Positions 35,713 through 44,254 of a stretch of 64,000 nucleotides of DNA are shown here, in pieces. Within the stretch, counting starts at the first letter, position 1, and the number at the start of each line of letters is the position of its first letter. A model generated the notes under the pieces. The model saw only the letters and a program-made list of their open reading frames with translations, searched no databases and had not been told where the DNA came from. Source of the DNA: Psychrobacter jeotgali (GTDB taxonomy: Bacteria > Pseudomonadota > Gammaproteobacteria > Pseudomonadales > Moraxellaceae); assembly GCF_904846315.1 (NCBI RefSeq), contig NZ_CAJHAF010000001.1, positions 310,001 to 374,000 of the forward strand, written 5' to 3'. The position numbers and the translations under genes are program-made.

Positions 35713-36744
35713 ATGAAAATATACAGTCACCCCAATCTAAGTTTACATAGACCGCTCCCTTACTTTTCTTATGGCAAGATGCATGATCCTCTGGAGGTGC
35801 CGGAGCGTATGACTGAGTTGCTAAAAGCGCCGGAAGCTTTGGGACTAACCGTAACCACTGCCAAAGACATAGGCATGACGCCAATATTAGCCGTACATGA
35901 CTTTGGCTATGTGGATTTTTTAAAGCATGGTTATGATGAATGGATGGCGGTAGAAGAGGATCTGGGCGCACAGGTGCAAACAGGGATATTCGTACCGTAT
36001 GACAATCCTGGAATTGGTATTATGGCTAAAGCAGCAAAATATCAAGCAGATGATAGTGCGCCAATCAGCGAGCATTCATGGACGTCAATCTATTGGTCCG
36101 CACAAACAGCGTTAAGTGCTGCTGATGCTTTGTTGGACGATGTGAGCACTCAGAGCGATGTGCAATTGTGCTTTTCACGTCCTCCTGGTCATCATGCCCG
36201 AAAAAGTGCAGCCGGAGGGTTTTGCTATCTTAACAACGCTGCCATTATCGCTGAATATTTAAGACAAAAATACCAAAAGATAGCCATTATCGATACCGAT
36301 ATGCATCATGGCCAGGGTATTCAAGAGATATTCTATAATCGTCGTGATGTGCTCTATACGTCAGTACATGGCAGCCCTATTAACTTTTATCCGGCAGTCA
36401 CTGGTCACGAACATGAAAAAGGTGCAGGCGAGGGCGAAGGTTATAATATTAACTACCCAATGCCTCATGGTACCGACGAAGTAGAGTTCTTCAATTACGT
36501 TGATCAATCAATCGAAACGGTTAAACTATTTGATGCGGACGTTGTTATTCATGTATTAGGCTTTGATGTTTATAAAGACGATCCAGAAGCCAAATGCAAG
36601 GTCAGTACAGAAGGTTTTAAAACATTAGCGCAAAAGCTTATAGCTTTAAATAAACCTGTGATCGTGCTGGTTGAAGGTGGTTATTATCTACCCAAGCTCA
36701 ATGAAAACTTGCAATCGTTTCTATCAGGATTAATGCCAAAATAG
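35713..36744 (+). CDS. Histone-deacetylase-fold amidohydrolase, acetylpolyamine amidohydrolase-like
   Basis: The zinc-dependent HDAC-family core is present: SRPPGHHARKSAAGGFCYLNNAA near residue 156, the zinc ligands in IDTDMHHGQG near 194, a third ligand D in LGFDVYKDDP near 275, and VEGGYYLP with the catalytic Tyr near 318. Bacterial members of this class commonly deacetylate acetylpolyamines. The polyamine and GABA genes around it support that substrate, which remains inferred. The ATG at 35713 is chosen since AAAGGA is 9 nt upstream. It follows the CoA-transferase by 51 bp and ends in a strong terminator. Confidence 0.8.
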   Translation: MKIYSHPNLSLHRPLPYFSYGKMHDPLEVPERMTELLKAPEALGLTVTTAKDIGMTPILAVHDFGYVDFLKHGYDEWMAVEEDLGAQVQTGIFVPYDNPGIGIMAKAAKYQADDSAPISEHSWTSIYWSAQTALSAADALLDDVSTQSDVQLCFSRPPGHHARKSAAGGFCYLNNAAIIAEYLRQKYQKIAIIDTDMHHGQGIQEIFYNRRDVLYTSVHGSPINFYPAVTGHEHEKGAGEGEGYNINYPMPHGTDEVEFFNYVDQSIETVKLFDADVVIHVLGFDVYKDDPEAKCKVSTEGFKTLAQKLIALNKPVIVLVEGGYYLPKLNENLQSFLSGLMPK

Positions 36745-36758
36745 CTCGTAACTAATAA

Positions 36759-36790
36759 CCGCTACGTTGCTAGCAGCGTAGCGGTTTTTT
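36759..36790 (+). terminator. Terminator after the deacetylase gene
   Basis: CCGCTACGTTGC and GCAGCGTAGCGG form a near-perfect stem of up to 12 bp with a minimal loop, followed by TTTTTT at 36785-36790. It ends the CoA-transferase and deacetylase transcript. Confidence 0.88.
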
Positions 36791-36886
36791 CGTAGGCTGA
36801 TTTCTGATTCCACTAAGAATAGTGGCTGAATTAATGATGGGTTTTCATAGTTAAAGCCAATTATCAGAGCTTAATACTAATGAAAC

Positions 36887-37648
36887 CTAAGTGCTAATAA
36901 AACCTAAGTGTTGTTCAATCTGTTCAGCCAACTGGATAAGAGCTGCACTGACTTCTTCACGCCGACATTCATACTCTGCTTGCAAAAAGCTTACCGCCAT
37001 ACCAGCGATGGCGTTGCCAGAGGCATTACGAATATAAGTGCCTAAACAGTACATGCCATCACGCAGTTGTCCATCATCCAACGAGATACGACTGCGGTGC
37101 ACCATGTTGAGCTCGTCTTGTAGACGGTCAAAGTTATCGACCCCATTTGCGGTCAAGGGTTCAGGAAAACCGCTCTCATATATTGATTCAATATTATCCA
37201 TAGAGAGTGTCGATAACATGGCTTTACCGGTCGCTGAAAATACGGCAGGAACACGTACACCAGCGCGGAAAGTAAAACCTAGTGGGGCGGGTGCTTCGTG
37301 ACAAGCTAAAAACACCACTTCGCCGACATCGAGCTTTGACAAGGTAACCGTATGCTGTAATAACACGGGATACTGCGTAATTAGGTCTTTAAACAATTGA
37401 ATAATACCTTGCTGCTGCTCATATTTGCCCGCCCAATAAAGTAGATATGAGCCCAGATGAAAGCGACTATCAGCATCTTTATAAATAACGTGTTTGGATA
37501 GTAAGCTCTGCAAAATATTATGGGTTGAGCTTCGCGGGAGCGCTAATTGTTTAGCAATTTGCGCTGCGGTCAAGGGTTGCGAGGCGGCAGTGATTAAATC
37601 TAGGATTTGAAAGGTTTTATCTAGTGCAGGGACTGCCGTTGTGCTCAT
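36887..37648 (-). CDS. IclR family transcriptional regulator, divergent from gabD
   Basis: An N-terminal winged helix (LTAAQIAKQLALPRSSTHNIL, about residues 25-45) and the IclR effector domain (VRVPAVFSATGKAML near 128, GNAIAGMAVSFLQ near 215) are clear. It is divergent from gabD with a 276-bp gap. It probably controls gabD and gabT in response to a GABA-route metabolite; the ligand cannot be read. It is distinct in sequence from the other IclR gene at 32031-32858. Confidence 0.87.
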   Translation of the reverse strand: MSTTAVPALDKTFQILDLITAASQPLTAAQIAKQLALPRSSTHNILQSLLSKHVIYKDADSRFHLGSYLLYWAGKYEQQQGIIQLFKDLITQYPVLLQHTVTLSKLDVGEVVFLACHEAPAPLGFTFRAGVRVPAVFSATGKAMLSTLSMDNIESIYESGFPEPLTANGVDNFDRLQDELNMVHRSRISLDDGQLRDGMYCLGTYIRNASGNAIAGMAVSFLQAEYECRREEVSAALIQLAEQIEQHLGFIST

Positions 37649-37924
37649 ATATAGCCTATAGATTCTGGTGTAAGAATTAGTTTAAAGGCTCATTAACTGA
37701 CCTTTAATAAATTAAATGATAAAAAGACAAATAAAGGTTGCAAAAGCTATCTAGTCGTTCTTATAATGATGTTTAGTATATAGAATTAATGTTCAGTATA
37801 TTGAACAGTTGAAAAATTATCAATTATTAATTGTGTTTTATGAATATGAATAGCACTGCATCGGTTCTATTAAAGTATAGTTTTTTAAAGATAAGCAATA
37901 AACATAACAACAAGGACGGTTACA

Positions 37925-39412
37925 ATGTCAAAAGATAAGCCACATAACACTTCATCTACTCTAAAATTATCCAATCCAGACCTGCTCAAGCAGCAGTGTC
38001 TCATAAAAGATGGTTGGCATGAGGCTAGTGATGCCGCTACTATCGAGGTGACCAATCCCTTTAATGGTGAAGTACTCGGCAGCGTACCTAGCTTAACCCA
38101 GCAAGATGTCAATGATAGCGTTGCTTACGCTCATGAAGTACAAACATCATGGGCTGCAAAAACGCCAAAAGAGCGTGCCGAGCTCATGCAAAAATGGGCC
38201 GACCTTATCGATGCTAATAAAGAAGATTTGGCTATCCTTATGACTGCCGAGCAAGGTAAGCCCTTGACTGAATCACGCGGTGAGATTGGTTATGCCAATA
38301 GCTTTATTCGCTGGTTCGCTGAAGAAGGCAAACGTGTCTATGGCGATGTGATTCCTGCTAATCAAGCGCAGCTACGCCACGTTATCTTAAAGCAGCCAGT
38401 CGGTGTGTGTGCCGCCATCACTCCTTGGAACTTTCCAGCGGCGATGATTACTCGTAAAGTAGGGCCTGCGCTAGCTGCTGGCTGTACCATCATTGTCAAA
38501 CCAGCCACCGAAACCCCTTTTTCGGCCTTGGCATTAGGCGCTTTGGCGGAGCAAGCAGGTATCCCAGCAGGGGTCATTCAAGTGGTTACCGGTAAATCTT
38601 CTGTTATTGGTGAAATCCTGACGGGTGATGCACGAATTAAAAAGCTATCGTTCACAGGTTCTACTGAAGTAGGGCGTACTCTGATGGCCCAATGTGCGCC
38701 TACCATCAAAAAGCTGTCTTTAGAGCTCGGTGGTAACGCGCCCTTTATCGTCTTTGATGATGCAGATCTTGAAAAAGCCGCTGAAGGTTTGATTGCCTCC
38801 AAATACCGTAACGCTGGTCAAACCTGTGTTTGTGCCAACCGGGTCTATGTTCAAGAAACTATCAAAGATGAGTTTTTAGAAGTCTTTATCAAAAAAGTTG
38901 CTGAGCTTAAAGTCGGCAATGGTATGGACGAAGGCGTCGATATTGGGCCTTTGATTAATGAAGGCGGGCTTGAAAAGGTGCAAGCGCTACTAAAAGACGC
39001 TCTCGATAAAGGGGCAACGCTAGTTACGGGCGGAAGTACTAACAGTGCATCAGAGCTCACTTATAATCCAACGGTAATTACCGATCTCAGTACGGATATG
39101 GATATCGCTCGCGAAGAGATATTTGGTCCTATTGCCTCAATATTTACCTTTAAAGATGAAGAAGAAGTCATTCGCCGAGCTAATGACACTATTTATGGTT
39201 TAGCGGCCTATTTCTACAGTGGTGATTACGCCCGCTCATGGCGAGTCACCGAAGGCCTTGATTACGGCATAGTAGGCCATAATACCGGTTTGATTTCTAC
39301 CGAAGTTGCACCGTTTGGCGGGGTTAAACAGTCAGGCTTTGGCCGTGAAGGTTCGAAGTATGGCATTGAAGAATACGTGTCTACCAAGTACTGGTGTTCT
39401 GACGTCAGTTGA
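37925..39412 (+). CDS. gabD: NAD(P)-dependent succinate/glutarate semialdehyde dehydrogenase
   Basis: The 495-residue aldehyde dehydrogenase oxidises succinate semialdehyde, and probably also glutarate semialdehyde, to the dicarboxylate. Cofactor and catalytic segments include ITPWNFPAAMITRKVGPALAAG near residue 165, SFTGSTEVGRTL near 243, the catalytic Glu in LELGGNAPFIV near 265, and catalytic Cys in NAGQTCVCANRV near 300. It is followed after 138 bp by gabT. Together with gcdH and the CoA-transferase, a DavD-type role on glutarate semialdehyde is plausible. Confidence 0.93.
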   Translation: MSKDKPHNTSSTLKLSNPDLLKQQCLIKDGWHEASDAATIEVTNPFNGEVLGSVPSLTQQDVNDSVAYAHEVQTSWAAKTPKERAELMQKWADLIDANKEDLAILMTAEQGKPLTESRGEIGYANSFIRWFAEEGKRVYGDVIPANQAQLRHVILKQPVGVCAAITPWNFPAAMITRKVGPALAAGCTIIVKPATETPFSALALGALAEQAGIPAGVIQVVTGKSSVIGEILTGDARIKKLSFTGSTEVGRTLMAQCAPTIKKLSLELGGNAPFIVFDDADLEKAAEGLIASKYRNAGQTCVCANRVYVQETIKDEFLEVFIKKVAELKVGNGMDEGVDIGPLINEGGLEKVQALLKDALDKGATLVTGGSTNSASELTYNPTVITDLSTDMDIAREEIFGPIASIFTFKDEEEVIRRANDTIYGLAAYFYSGDYARSWRVTEGLDYGIVGHNTGLISTEVAPFGGVKQSGFGREGSKYGIEEYVSTKYWCSDVS

Positions 39413-39550
39413 TACTACTTAAAATCTCATTTTTTAACTCTATAACGTTATTATAGACAGCTCTAGTATTACAAAACTAGTATTACCAGAGCTGTTAACT
39501 CAATCTTTTAAGATACTATTTAAAATGCTATTAAAGAAAAGGATATTCTT

Positions 39551-40813
39551 ATGACTACTACCAATCAATCACTACTCGAGCGCCGTAAGGCTGTTTTGCC
39601 AACTGGACTTGGTGTTGCCTTTCCAATCTTTGCTGACAAAGCAAAAAACTCAGAAGTTTGGGATGTTGAAGGCAATCGTTATATCGACTTTGTTGGCGGT
39701 ATCTCGGTACTCAATACGGGACATAGCCACCCTAAAATTATTCAGCGCGTGCATGAGCAAGTGGATAAGTTCACTCATACTGCTGCACAAATGATCAACT
39801 ATGAAATCTATGTCGAGCTTGCCGAAAAACTTTGCCAAAAGGCGCCTATTAGTGGTGACAAAAGAGCTTTCTTTTTGACCACGGGTGCTGAAGCAGTCGA
39901 GAACTGTATCAAAATAGCCCGTGCCAAAACGGGTCGTCCTGGGGTTATCTCTTTTGTCGGCGGCTGGCATGGTCGTACTTTAATGTGCATGAGCCTCACC
40001 GGTAAAGTTATCCCTTACAAAAAAGACTTTGGTCCAATGCCAGGTCCTGTCTTTCATGCGCTATTTCCTGCCGAAGAATTAAATGTTACGGAAGAACAGG
40101 CGCTGCATAGCCTTGAGATGATTTTTCAGGCCGATATTGATCCAAGCGAAGTGGCGGCGATGATTATTGAGCCGGTACAAGGCGAGGGTGGCTTCCATCA
40201 AGTGACACCTTCATTTGCCAAGGCATTACGTGAAATCTGTGATGAGCACGGCATCGTACTAATTTTTGATGAAGTACAGTGCGGCTTTGCTAGAACGGGT
40301 ACTTTATTTGCGTCCGAGCAATTAGGGGTTGAGCCTGATCTAATGACTAGCGCTAAGAGCTTAGCCGGCGGTTATCCTATATCTGCCGTCGTTGGTCGTG
40401 CGGATATTATGAATGCCCCGAAAGTAGGTGGTCTGGGTGGTACTTATTCAGGTAATCCGGTGGCAGTAGCAGCAGCTCTTGCTGTCATAGAAATCATTGA
40501 AGAAGAAAATCTACTTGAGCGTAGTGTGGAGATTGGTGACAAAATCGCTTCATTCTTACGTGATCTAAACTTAAGCTGCATCGGTCATATCCGTCATAAA
40601 GGGGCGATGCTGGCTTTTGAATTAATTAATAGTGATGGCAAACCCGATACGGAAGCGACTGCTAACCTAAAAGCAAAAGCTTTTGAGCAAGGCTTGTTAT
40701 TAGCCTCTTGTGGTATGCATGGCAATGCTATTCGCGTCATGGTACCACTTACAGTTGAAGATGAGGTGTTAGATGAAGGGCTGGAAATTATCAAAGGAAT
40801 CTTGAGTGCTTAA
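39551..40813 (+). CDS. gabT: 4-aminobutyrate (and possibly 5-aminovalerate) aminotransferase
   Basis: GabT is a PLP class III aminotransferase that moves the amino group of GABA to 2-oxoglutarate, giving succinate semialdehyde. Segments seen are FFLTTGAEAVENCIKIAR near residue 106, GRTLMCMSLTGKV near 140, IIEPVQGEGGFH near 205, IFDEVQCGFARTG near 237, and the PLP lysine in SAKSLAGGYPISAV near 265. The length of 420 residues is typical. Next to gabD it completes the GABA shunt, and DavT-like use of 5-aminovalerate is likely from context. A ribosome-binding site AAAAGGA lies before the ATG. Confidence 0.94.
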   Translation: MTTTNQSLLERRKAVLPTGLGVAFPIFADKAKNSEVWDVEGNRYIDFVGGISVLNTGHSHPKIIQRVHEQVDKFTHTAAQMINYEIYVELAEKLCQKAPISGDKRAFFLTTGAEAVENCIKIARAKTGRPGVISFVGGWHGRTLMCMSLTGKVIPYKKDFGPMPGPVFHALFPAEELNVTEEQALHSLEMIFQADIDPSEVAAMIIEPVQGEGGFHQVTPSFAKALREICDEHGIVLIFDEVQCGFARTGTLFASEQLGVEPDLMTSAKSLAGGYPISAVVGRADIMNAPKVGGLGGTYSGNPVAVAAALAVIEIIEEENLLERSVEIGDKIASFLRDLNLSCIGHIRHKGAMLAFELINSDGKPDTEATANLKAKAFEQGLLLASCGMHGNAIRVMVPLTVEDEVLDEGLEIIKGILSA

Positions 40814-40843
40814 TTTAAATTAAGTTTAGCTATTTTATGTCAG

Positions 40844-40904
40844 ACACTATATATTAAATATTGTAATATTTTTAATTATACTGATAAGCACTTTTATATA
40901 GTGT
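40844..40904. repeat. Inverted repeat ACACTATATA / TATATAGTGT downstream of gabT
   Basis: Arms at 40844-40853 and 40895-40904 are perfect complements around a 41-nt AT-only-like centre, which itself contains the palindrome AATATT-GT-AATATT. The element could form a long hairpin or cruciform. It has no T tract at its end and is not a standard terminator. Confidence 0.4.
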
Positions 40905-40957
40905 CAGTTTAGCACCAAGGTTGACCTCAAAGCATTCGCCTTACTAATGAGCTTTGC

Positions 40958-40989
40958 AACGGCGCCTTGTCAATCAAGACGCCGTTTTT
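40958..40989 (+). terminator. Terminator between gabT and the APC permease gene
   Basis: AACGGCG and CGCCGTT form the base of a stem that continues with CTTG/CAAG, followed by TTTTT. It lies 145 bp past gabT and about 96 bp before the permease start, so it probably ends the gabDT transcript. Confidence 0.8.
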
Positions 40990-41084
40990 GTTTGTAGTGA
41001 TTAGAGAGGAATAGAGTTATAGGTTTAACCCGCTTAGCTGTAAGATACAGTTAACATGGATGACACATAGACAAGGAGTAAGTT

Positions 41085-42545
41085 ATGTCTGTAATGAAAA
41101 AATCGCTAGGGGTAGTCGATATTATTGCCTTAGCATTCGGAGCTATGGTTGGCTGGGGCTGGGTAGTATTAGCCGGCGGTTGGGTAGCAATGGCTGGTAC
41201 TTGGGGCGCTATGACGGCGTTCTTTATTGGCGGTCTTATAGTAATAATGATTGGTATCACTTATGCTGAGTTGATTGCCTCCATGCCAGTGACCGGTGGT
41301 GAGCATACCTATACCCATCGTGCACTCGGGGTTAATGTCTCCTTCATATGCTCATGGAGTATGTTGTTCGGTTACTTGTCGGTAGTAGCTTTTGAAGCCG
41401 TAGCGCTACCAACGGTGGTTGAGTATTTGATTCCCAATTATAATCAGGGCTATTTGTGGTCAGTCGCAGGCTACGAGGTTTATGCGACATGGGCAGCGGT
41501 TGGTATGGCGGGCTCCATCCTTGTTACTTGGCTGAATACTCGCGGGATGGAGGTCAGTGCTTGGTTCCAAAAAACCGCAGTCGCTGGAATTTTATTCGTC
41601 GGAACCTTACTGTTTATAGGGGCAGTATTGTTTAATCCGGATACTAACAATACCGATTTGGCTCCAGCTTTTATTGGTGATGGTTTCTCTGGTGTCGCTG
41701 CTGCTATTACGGGGGTCATTGTTATGGTGCCCTTTATGTTTGTAGGCTTTGACGTTATTCCACAAGCGGCTGAAGAGATAGACTTGACCCGCCCTAACAT
41801 TGGTAAGTTTTTGATTATTGCCTTGATTGTGGCAGTGATTTGGTATGTGGGCGTCATCTGGAGTGTCGGGGTGACACTGCCTGTAGCACTGGCGGAAACC
41901 TCTACTTTGGCAACAGCTGATGCGATGGAAAGTGCGTGGCAAGGCAGATGGGCAGGGGTTTTACTGGTTATCGGCGGAGTACTTGGTATTATGTCGAGTT
42001 GGAATGCCTTCTTGATTGGTGGTAGCCGCTTACTTTATGCGATGTCCAAGACTCATATGCTACCGGCATTTTTAGGTAAACTGCATCCTAAGCATAAGAC
42101 ACCTATCAATGCTATCTTATTCATCGGTGGTCTAGCAACGCTTGCGCCGTTATTTGGTCGCCAAATGCTGGTGTGGATTGTGACTGCTGGTGGCTTTGGG
42201 GTGGTGATTGCTTATACCTTGGTAGCCATTTCATTCTTAGTACTGCGCTACCGCGAACCTGAGATGGTCCGTCCTTTTAGAATACCTAAAGGCAAAATCG
42301 TCGGAATGGTTGCTATTGTGCTTGGTTTTGGTTTATTTGTTCTATATTTGCCGGGTATGCCAGCAGCGCTTAGTGGCCTTGAGTGGGCAATATTCCTTGG
42401 CTGGACCGCATTAGGCATCGCATTCTTTGCTTATGAATCCATGAAAAACCCAGGTATGAGTAAGAAAGTTATGGACGAGGAGCTAGAGGGGCTTAAAAAT
42501 ATCAATCAGCAGTGGGTAAAGGATAACCCCTACGAAGCAGAATAG
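41085..42545 (+). CDS. APC-superfamily amino acid/polyamine permease
   Basis: The 486-residue protein is a 12-helix inner-membrane transporter of the APC superfamily. The first helix begins VVDIIALAFGAMVGWGWVVL, containing the GAMVGWG unwound substrate site. A conserved YAELIASMPVTGGEHTYTHRALG stretch lies near residues 60-83. The C-terminal tail is acidic. A good AAGGAGT ribosome-binding site precedes the ATG. Lying between gabDT and the Puu genes, it likely imports putrescine, GABA or a related amine, but the substrate cannot be fixed from sequence. Confidence 0.88.
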   Translation: MSVMKKSLGVVDIIALAFGAMVGWGWVVLAGGWVAMAGTWGAMTAFFIGGLIVIMIGITYAELIASMPVTGGEHTYTHRALGVNVSFICSWSMLFGYLSVVAFEAVALPTVVEYLIPNYNQGYLWSVAGYEVYATWAAVGMAGSILVTWLNTRGMEVSAWFQKTAVAGILFVGTLLFIGAVLFNPDTNNTDLAPAFIGDGFSGVAAAITGVIVMVPFMFVGFDVIPQAAEEIDLTRPNIGKFLIIALIVAVIWYVGVIWSVGVTLPVALAETSTLATADAMESAWQGRWAGVLLVIGGVLGIMSSWNAFLIGGSRLLYAMSKTHMLPAFLGKLHPKHKTPINAILFIGGLATLAPLFGRQMLVWIVTAGGFGVVIAYTLVAISFLVLRYREPEMVRPFRIPKGKIVGMVAIVLGFGLFVLYLPGMPAALSGLEWAIFLGWTALGIAFFAYESMKNPGMSKKVMDEELEGLKNINQQWVKDNPYEAE

Positions 42546-42576
42546 AAAAGTGAGTCAGTGAGCCCATCGTAACAAA

Positions 42577-42608
42577 GCCTAGCGTCAATAAGATGCTAGG
42601 CTTTTTTT
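42577..42608 (+). terminator. Terminator after the APC permease
   Basis: GCCTAGC at 42577-42583 pairs with GCTAGGC at 42595-42601, then TTTTTTT. The convergent aldehyde dehydrogenase gene ends 22 bp further, and the hairpin may serve both strands weakly. Confidence 0.88.
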
Positions 42609-42629
42609 ATGTTGCTCTAAAGTTTCTGA

Positions 42630-44003
42630 TTAAGACTTATCACGAATGAGCTTATAGTTCAAAAACTCAGTGATACCAAGAGTACCAAGCTCTCGCCCAA
42701 ACCCTGAACGCTTGACGCCGCCAAATGGGGTGTTGGCTTCGCTACCCGAAGGCGCATTAATCGTAACCATGCCGACTTCTAACTTTTCGGCAATCTCTGC
42801 TGCCAGTGCTGCATCTTGAGTTTGAATAGAAGCGCCCAGACCAAAAGGCACATCGTTAGCGATTTTGATAGCATGTTGAATGTCACGAGCTTTATAGACG
42901 ACAGCCACAGGGCCAAATAGCTCCTGGCTATAAACATCCATTGAATCATCAACATCAGTTAACACTGCAGGCGCAAACCAAGCGCCAGGCTTATCTTTCA
43001 TCATACCGCCTTCTACTAAGACAGTAGCACCAGCTTGTACAGCACTATCTAATTGTTGTTGCAAATTGACCGCCGCACTTTTTGAAGACATCGGACCGAT
43101 AGCGGTTTTTTCATCCAATGGGTCAGCTAGGGTCATGGAACGTACCGCATCCGTAAAGCCCTGAACGAACATATCATAAACAGACTCTACCACGATTAAA
43201 CGCTTAGCGGCATTGCAAGCTTGTCCGGTATTACCAAAACGGCCAGAGATTGCACCTTTTATAGCCTGCTCAATATCTGCATCTGCGGCGACAATAAAGG
43301 CATCTGAGCCGCCAAGCTCTAACACTACTTTTTTAAGGGCATTACCAGCTTCTTTAGCCACTGCTTGCCCCGCACGCTCGGAGCCTGTCAGTGAAACCCC
43401 TTGCACCCGCTCATCTTTGATAATGGTTGCTGCTTGTTCATTGGTAGCGAATACATTGTTATAAACGCCATCAGGGATACCAGCTTCTTTAAAAATCTCA
43501 GTAATGACTTCTGCTGTTTTTGGGCATTGCGGCGCATGCTTTAAAATGACGGTATTGCCAGCCATAAAGTTGGGTGCAACGAAGCGAGCCACTTGATAAT
43601 GGGGATAGTTCCACGGCATAATACCGAGCAATGCACCCACTGGCAGCTTCTTCACTGAAGCTGAGCCGCTATCAACGTCGATTTTGTTGGGCGCTAATAA
43701 CTGCTCAGCATTGTCAGCATAATAACGGAAAATCTCAGCCACTAAGCCGATCTCGCCTTTACCTTGAGCCACTGGTTTGCCCATCTCTTTAGCAATGATA
43801 GCGGCCAGCTCATCTTGACGTTCAAGATAAATATCAGCGACCTTATGCAATAAGGCACTACGCTCGCTAAGCGCCACCTGACGCCAGTCCTGATAGGCAT
43901 CGTCAGCTTTTTTAAGCGCTTGTTGGATATCTTGTTCACTGGCAGTAGGGTAAGTAGCTTCTACTTCACCAGTAGCAGGGTTGGTTATTTGATAATCACT
44001 CAT
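42630..44003 (-). CDS. sad: NAD-dependent aldehyde dehydrogenase, Sad/YneI-like succinate semialdehyde dehydrogenase
   Basis: The 457-residue enzyme matches the Sad class: ITNPATGEVEATYPTAS at the start, GIMPWNYPHYQVARF near residue 130, VSLTGSERAGQAV near 204, catalytic Glu in LELGGSDAFIV near 230, and catalytic Cys in GNTGQACNAAKRL near 264. In the Puu route it could oxidise gamma-glutamyl-gamma-aminobutyraldehyde in place of PuuC, or succinate semialdehyde as Sad does. The two roles cannot be separated from sequence. AAGGAA precedes the ATG. It follows aguB with an aguA remnant between. Confidence 0.85.
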   Translation of the reverse strand: MSDYQITNPATGEVEATYPTASEQDIQQALKKADDAYQDWRQVALSERSALLHKVADIYLERQDELAAIIAKEMGKPVAQGKGEIGLVAEIFRYYADNAEQLLAPNKIDVDSGSASVKKLPVGALLGIMPWNYPHYQVARFVAPNFMAGNTVILKHAPQCPKTAEVITEIFKEAGIPDGVYNNVFATNEQAATIIKDERVQGVSLTGSERAGQAVAKEAGNALKKVVLELGGSDAFIVAADADIEQAIKGAISGRFGNTGQACNAAKRLIVVESVYDMFVQGFTDAVRSMTLADPLDEKTAIGPMSSKSAAVNLQQQLDSAVQAGATVLVEGGMMKDKPGAWFAPAVLTDVDDSMDVYSQELFGPVAVVYKARDIQHAIKIANDVPFGLGASIQTQDAALAAEIAEKLEVGMVTINAPSGSEANTPFGGVKRSGFGRELGTLGITEFLNYKLIRDKS

Positions 44004-44068
44004 AGTTATTCCTTGGGTTCAAAGTCCATTTTTGGTTTACTTTTAAAGCTATCTTAAAAATAAAACCA

Positions 44069-44216
44069 CTATATTTTGACGGCGGGTTGCTGCTGGGTAA
44101 TACAATGAATATTGCCACCGCCAAAGACATACTCCTATTACTTGATACTGGGGAAAGATTTTTTCAAGTTGTGCTATTGCTAGGCTATCATTAACATCAT
44201 CATAGCTGCCTGTTAA
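44069..44216 (-). pseudogene. aguA: C-terminal remnant of agmatine deiminase (aguA), frameshifted
   Basis: On the minus strand one frame reads YDDVNDSLAIAQLEKIFPQ then YQVIGV, and the next frame continues YVFGGGNIHCITQQQPAVKI before a stop at 44069-44071. This is the conserved end of agmatine deiminase, including the catalytic Cys motif GGGNIHCITQQ. A frameshift near 44127 joins the parts, and everything upstream of about 50 codons is missing because aguB ends at 44255. Agmatine deiminase makes N-carbamoylputrescine, the substrate of the adjacent AguB. The fragment cannot be functional. Confidence 0.88.
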
Positions 44217-44254
44217 AAGTGGCCTTTATAAGAGTATAGTTAAGATTGAATAGC

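Noticed and set aside
44004..44254. Intact small gene between aguB and the aldehyde dehydrogenase
   Set aside because: The frames only make sense as the two parts of the agmatine deiminase C-terminus joined by a frameshift. There is no start with a ribosome-binding site.
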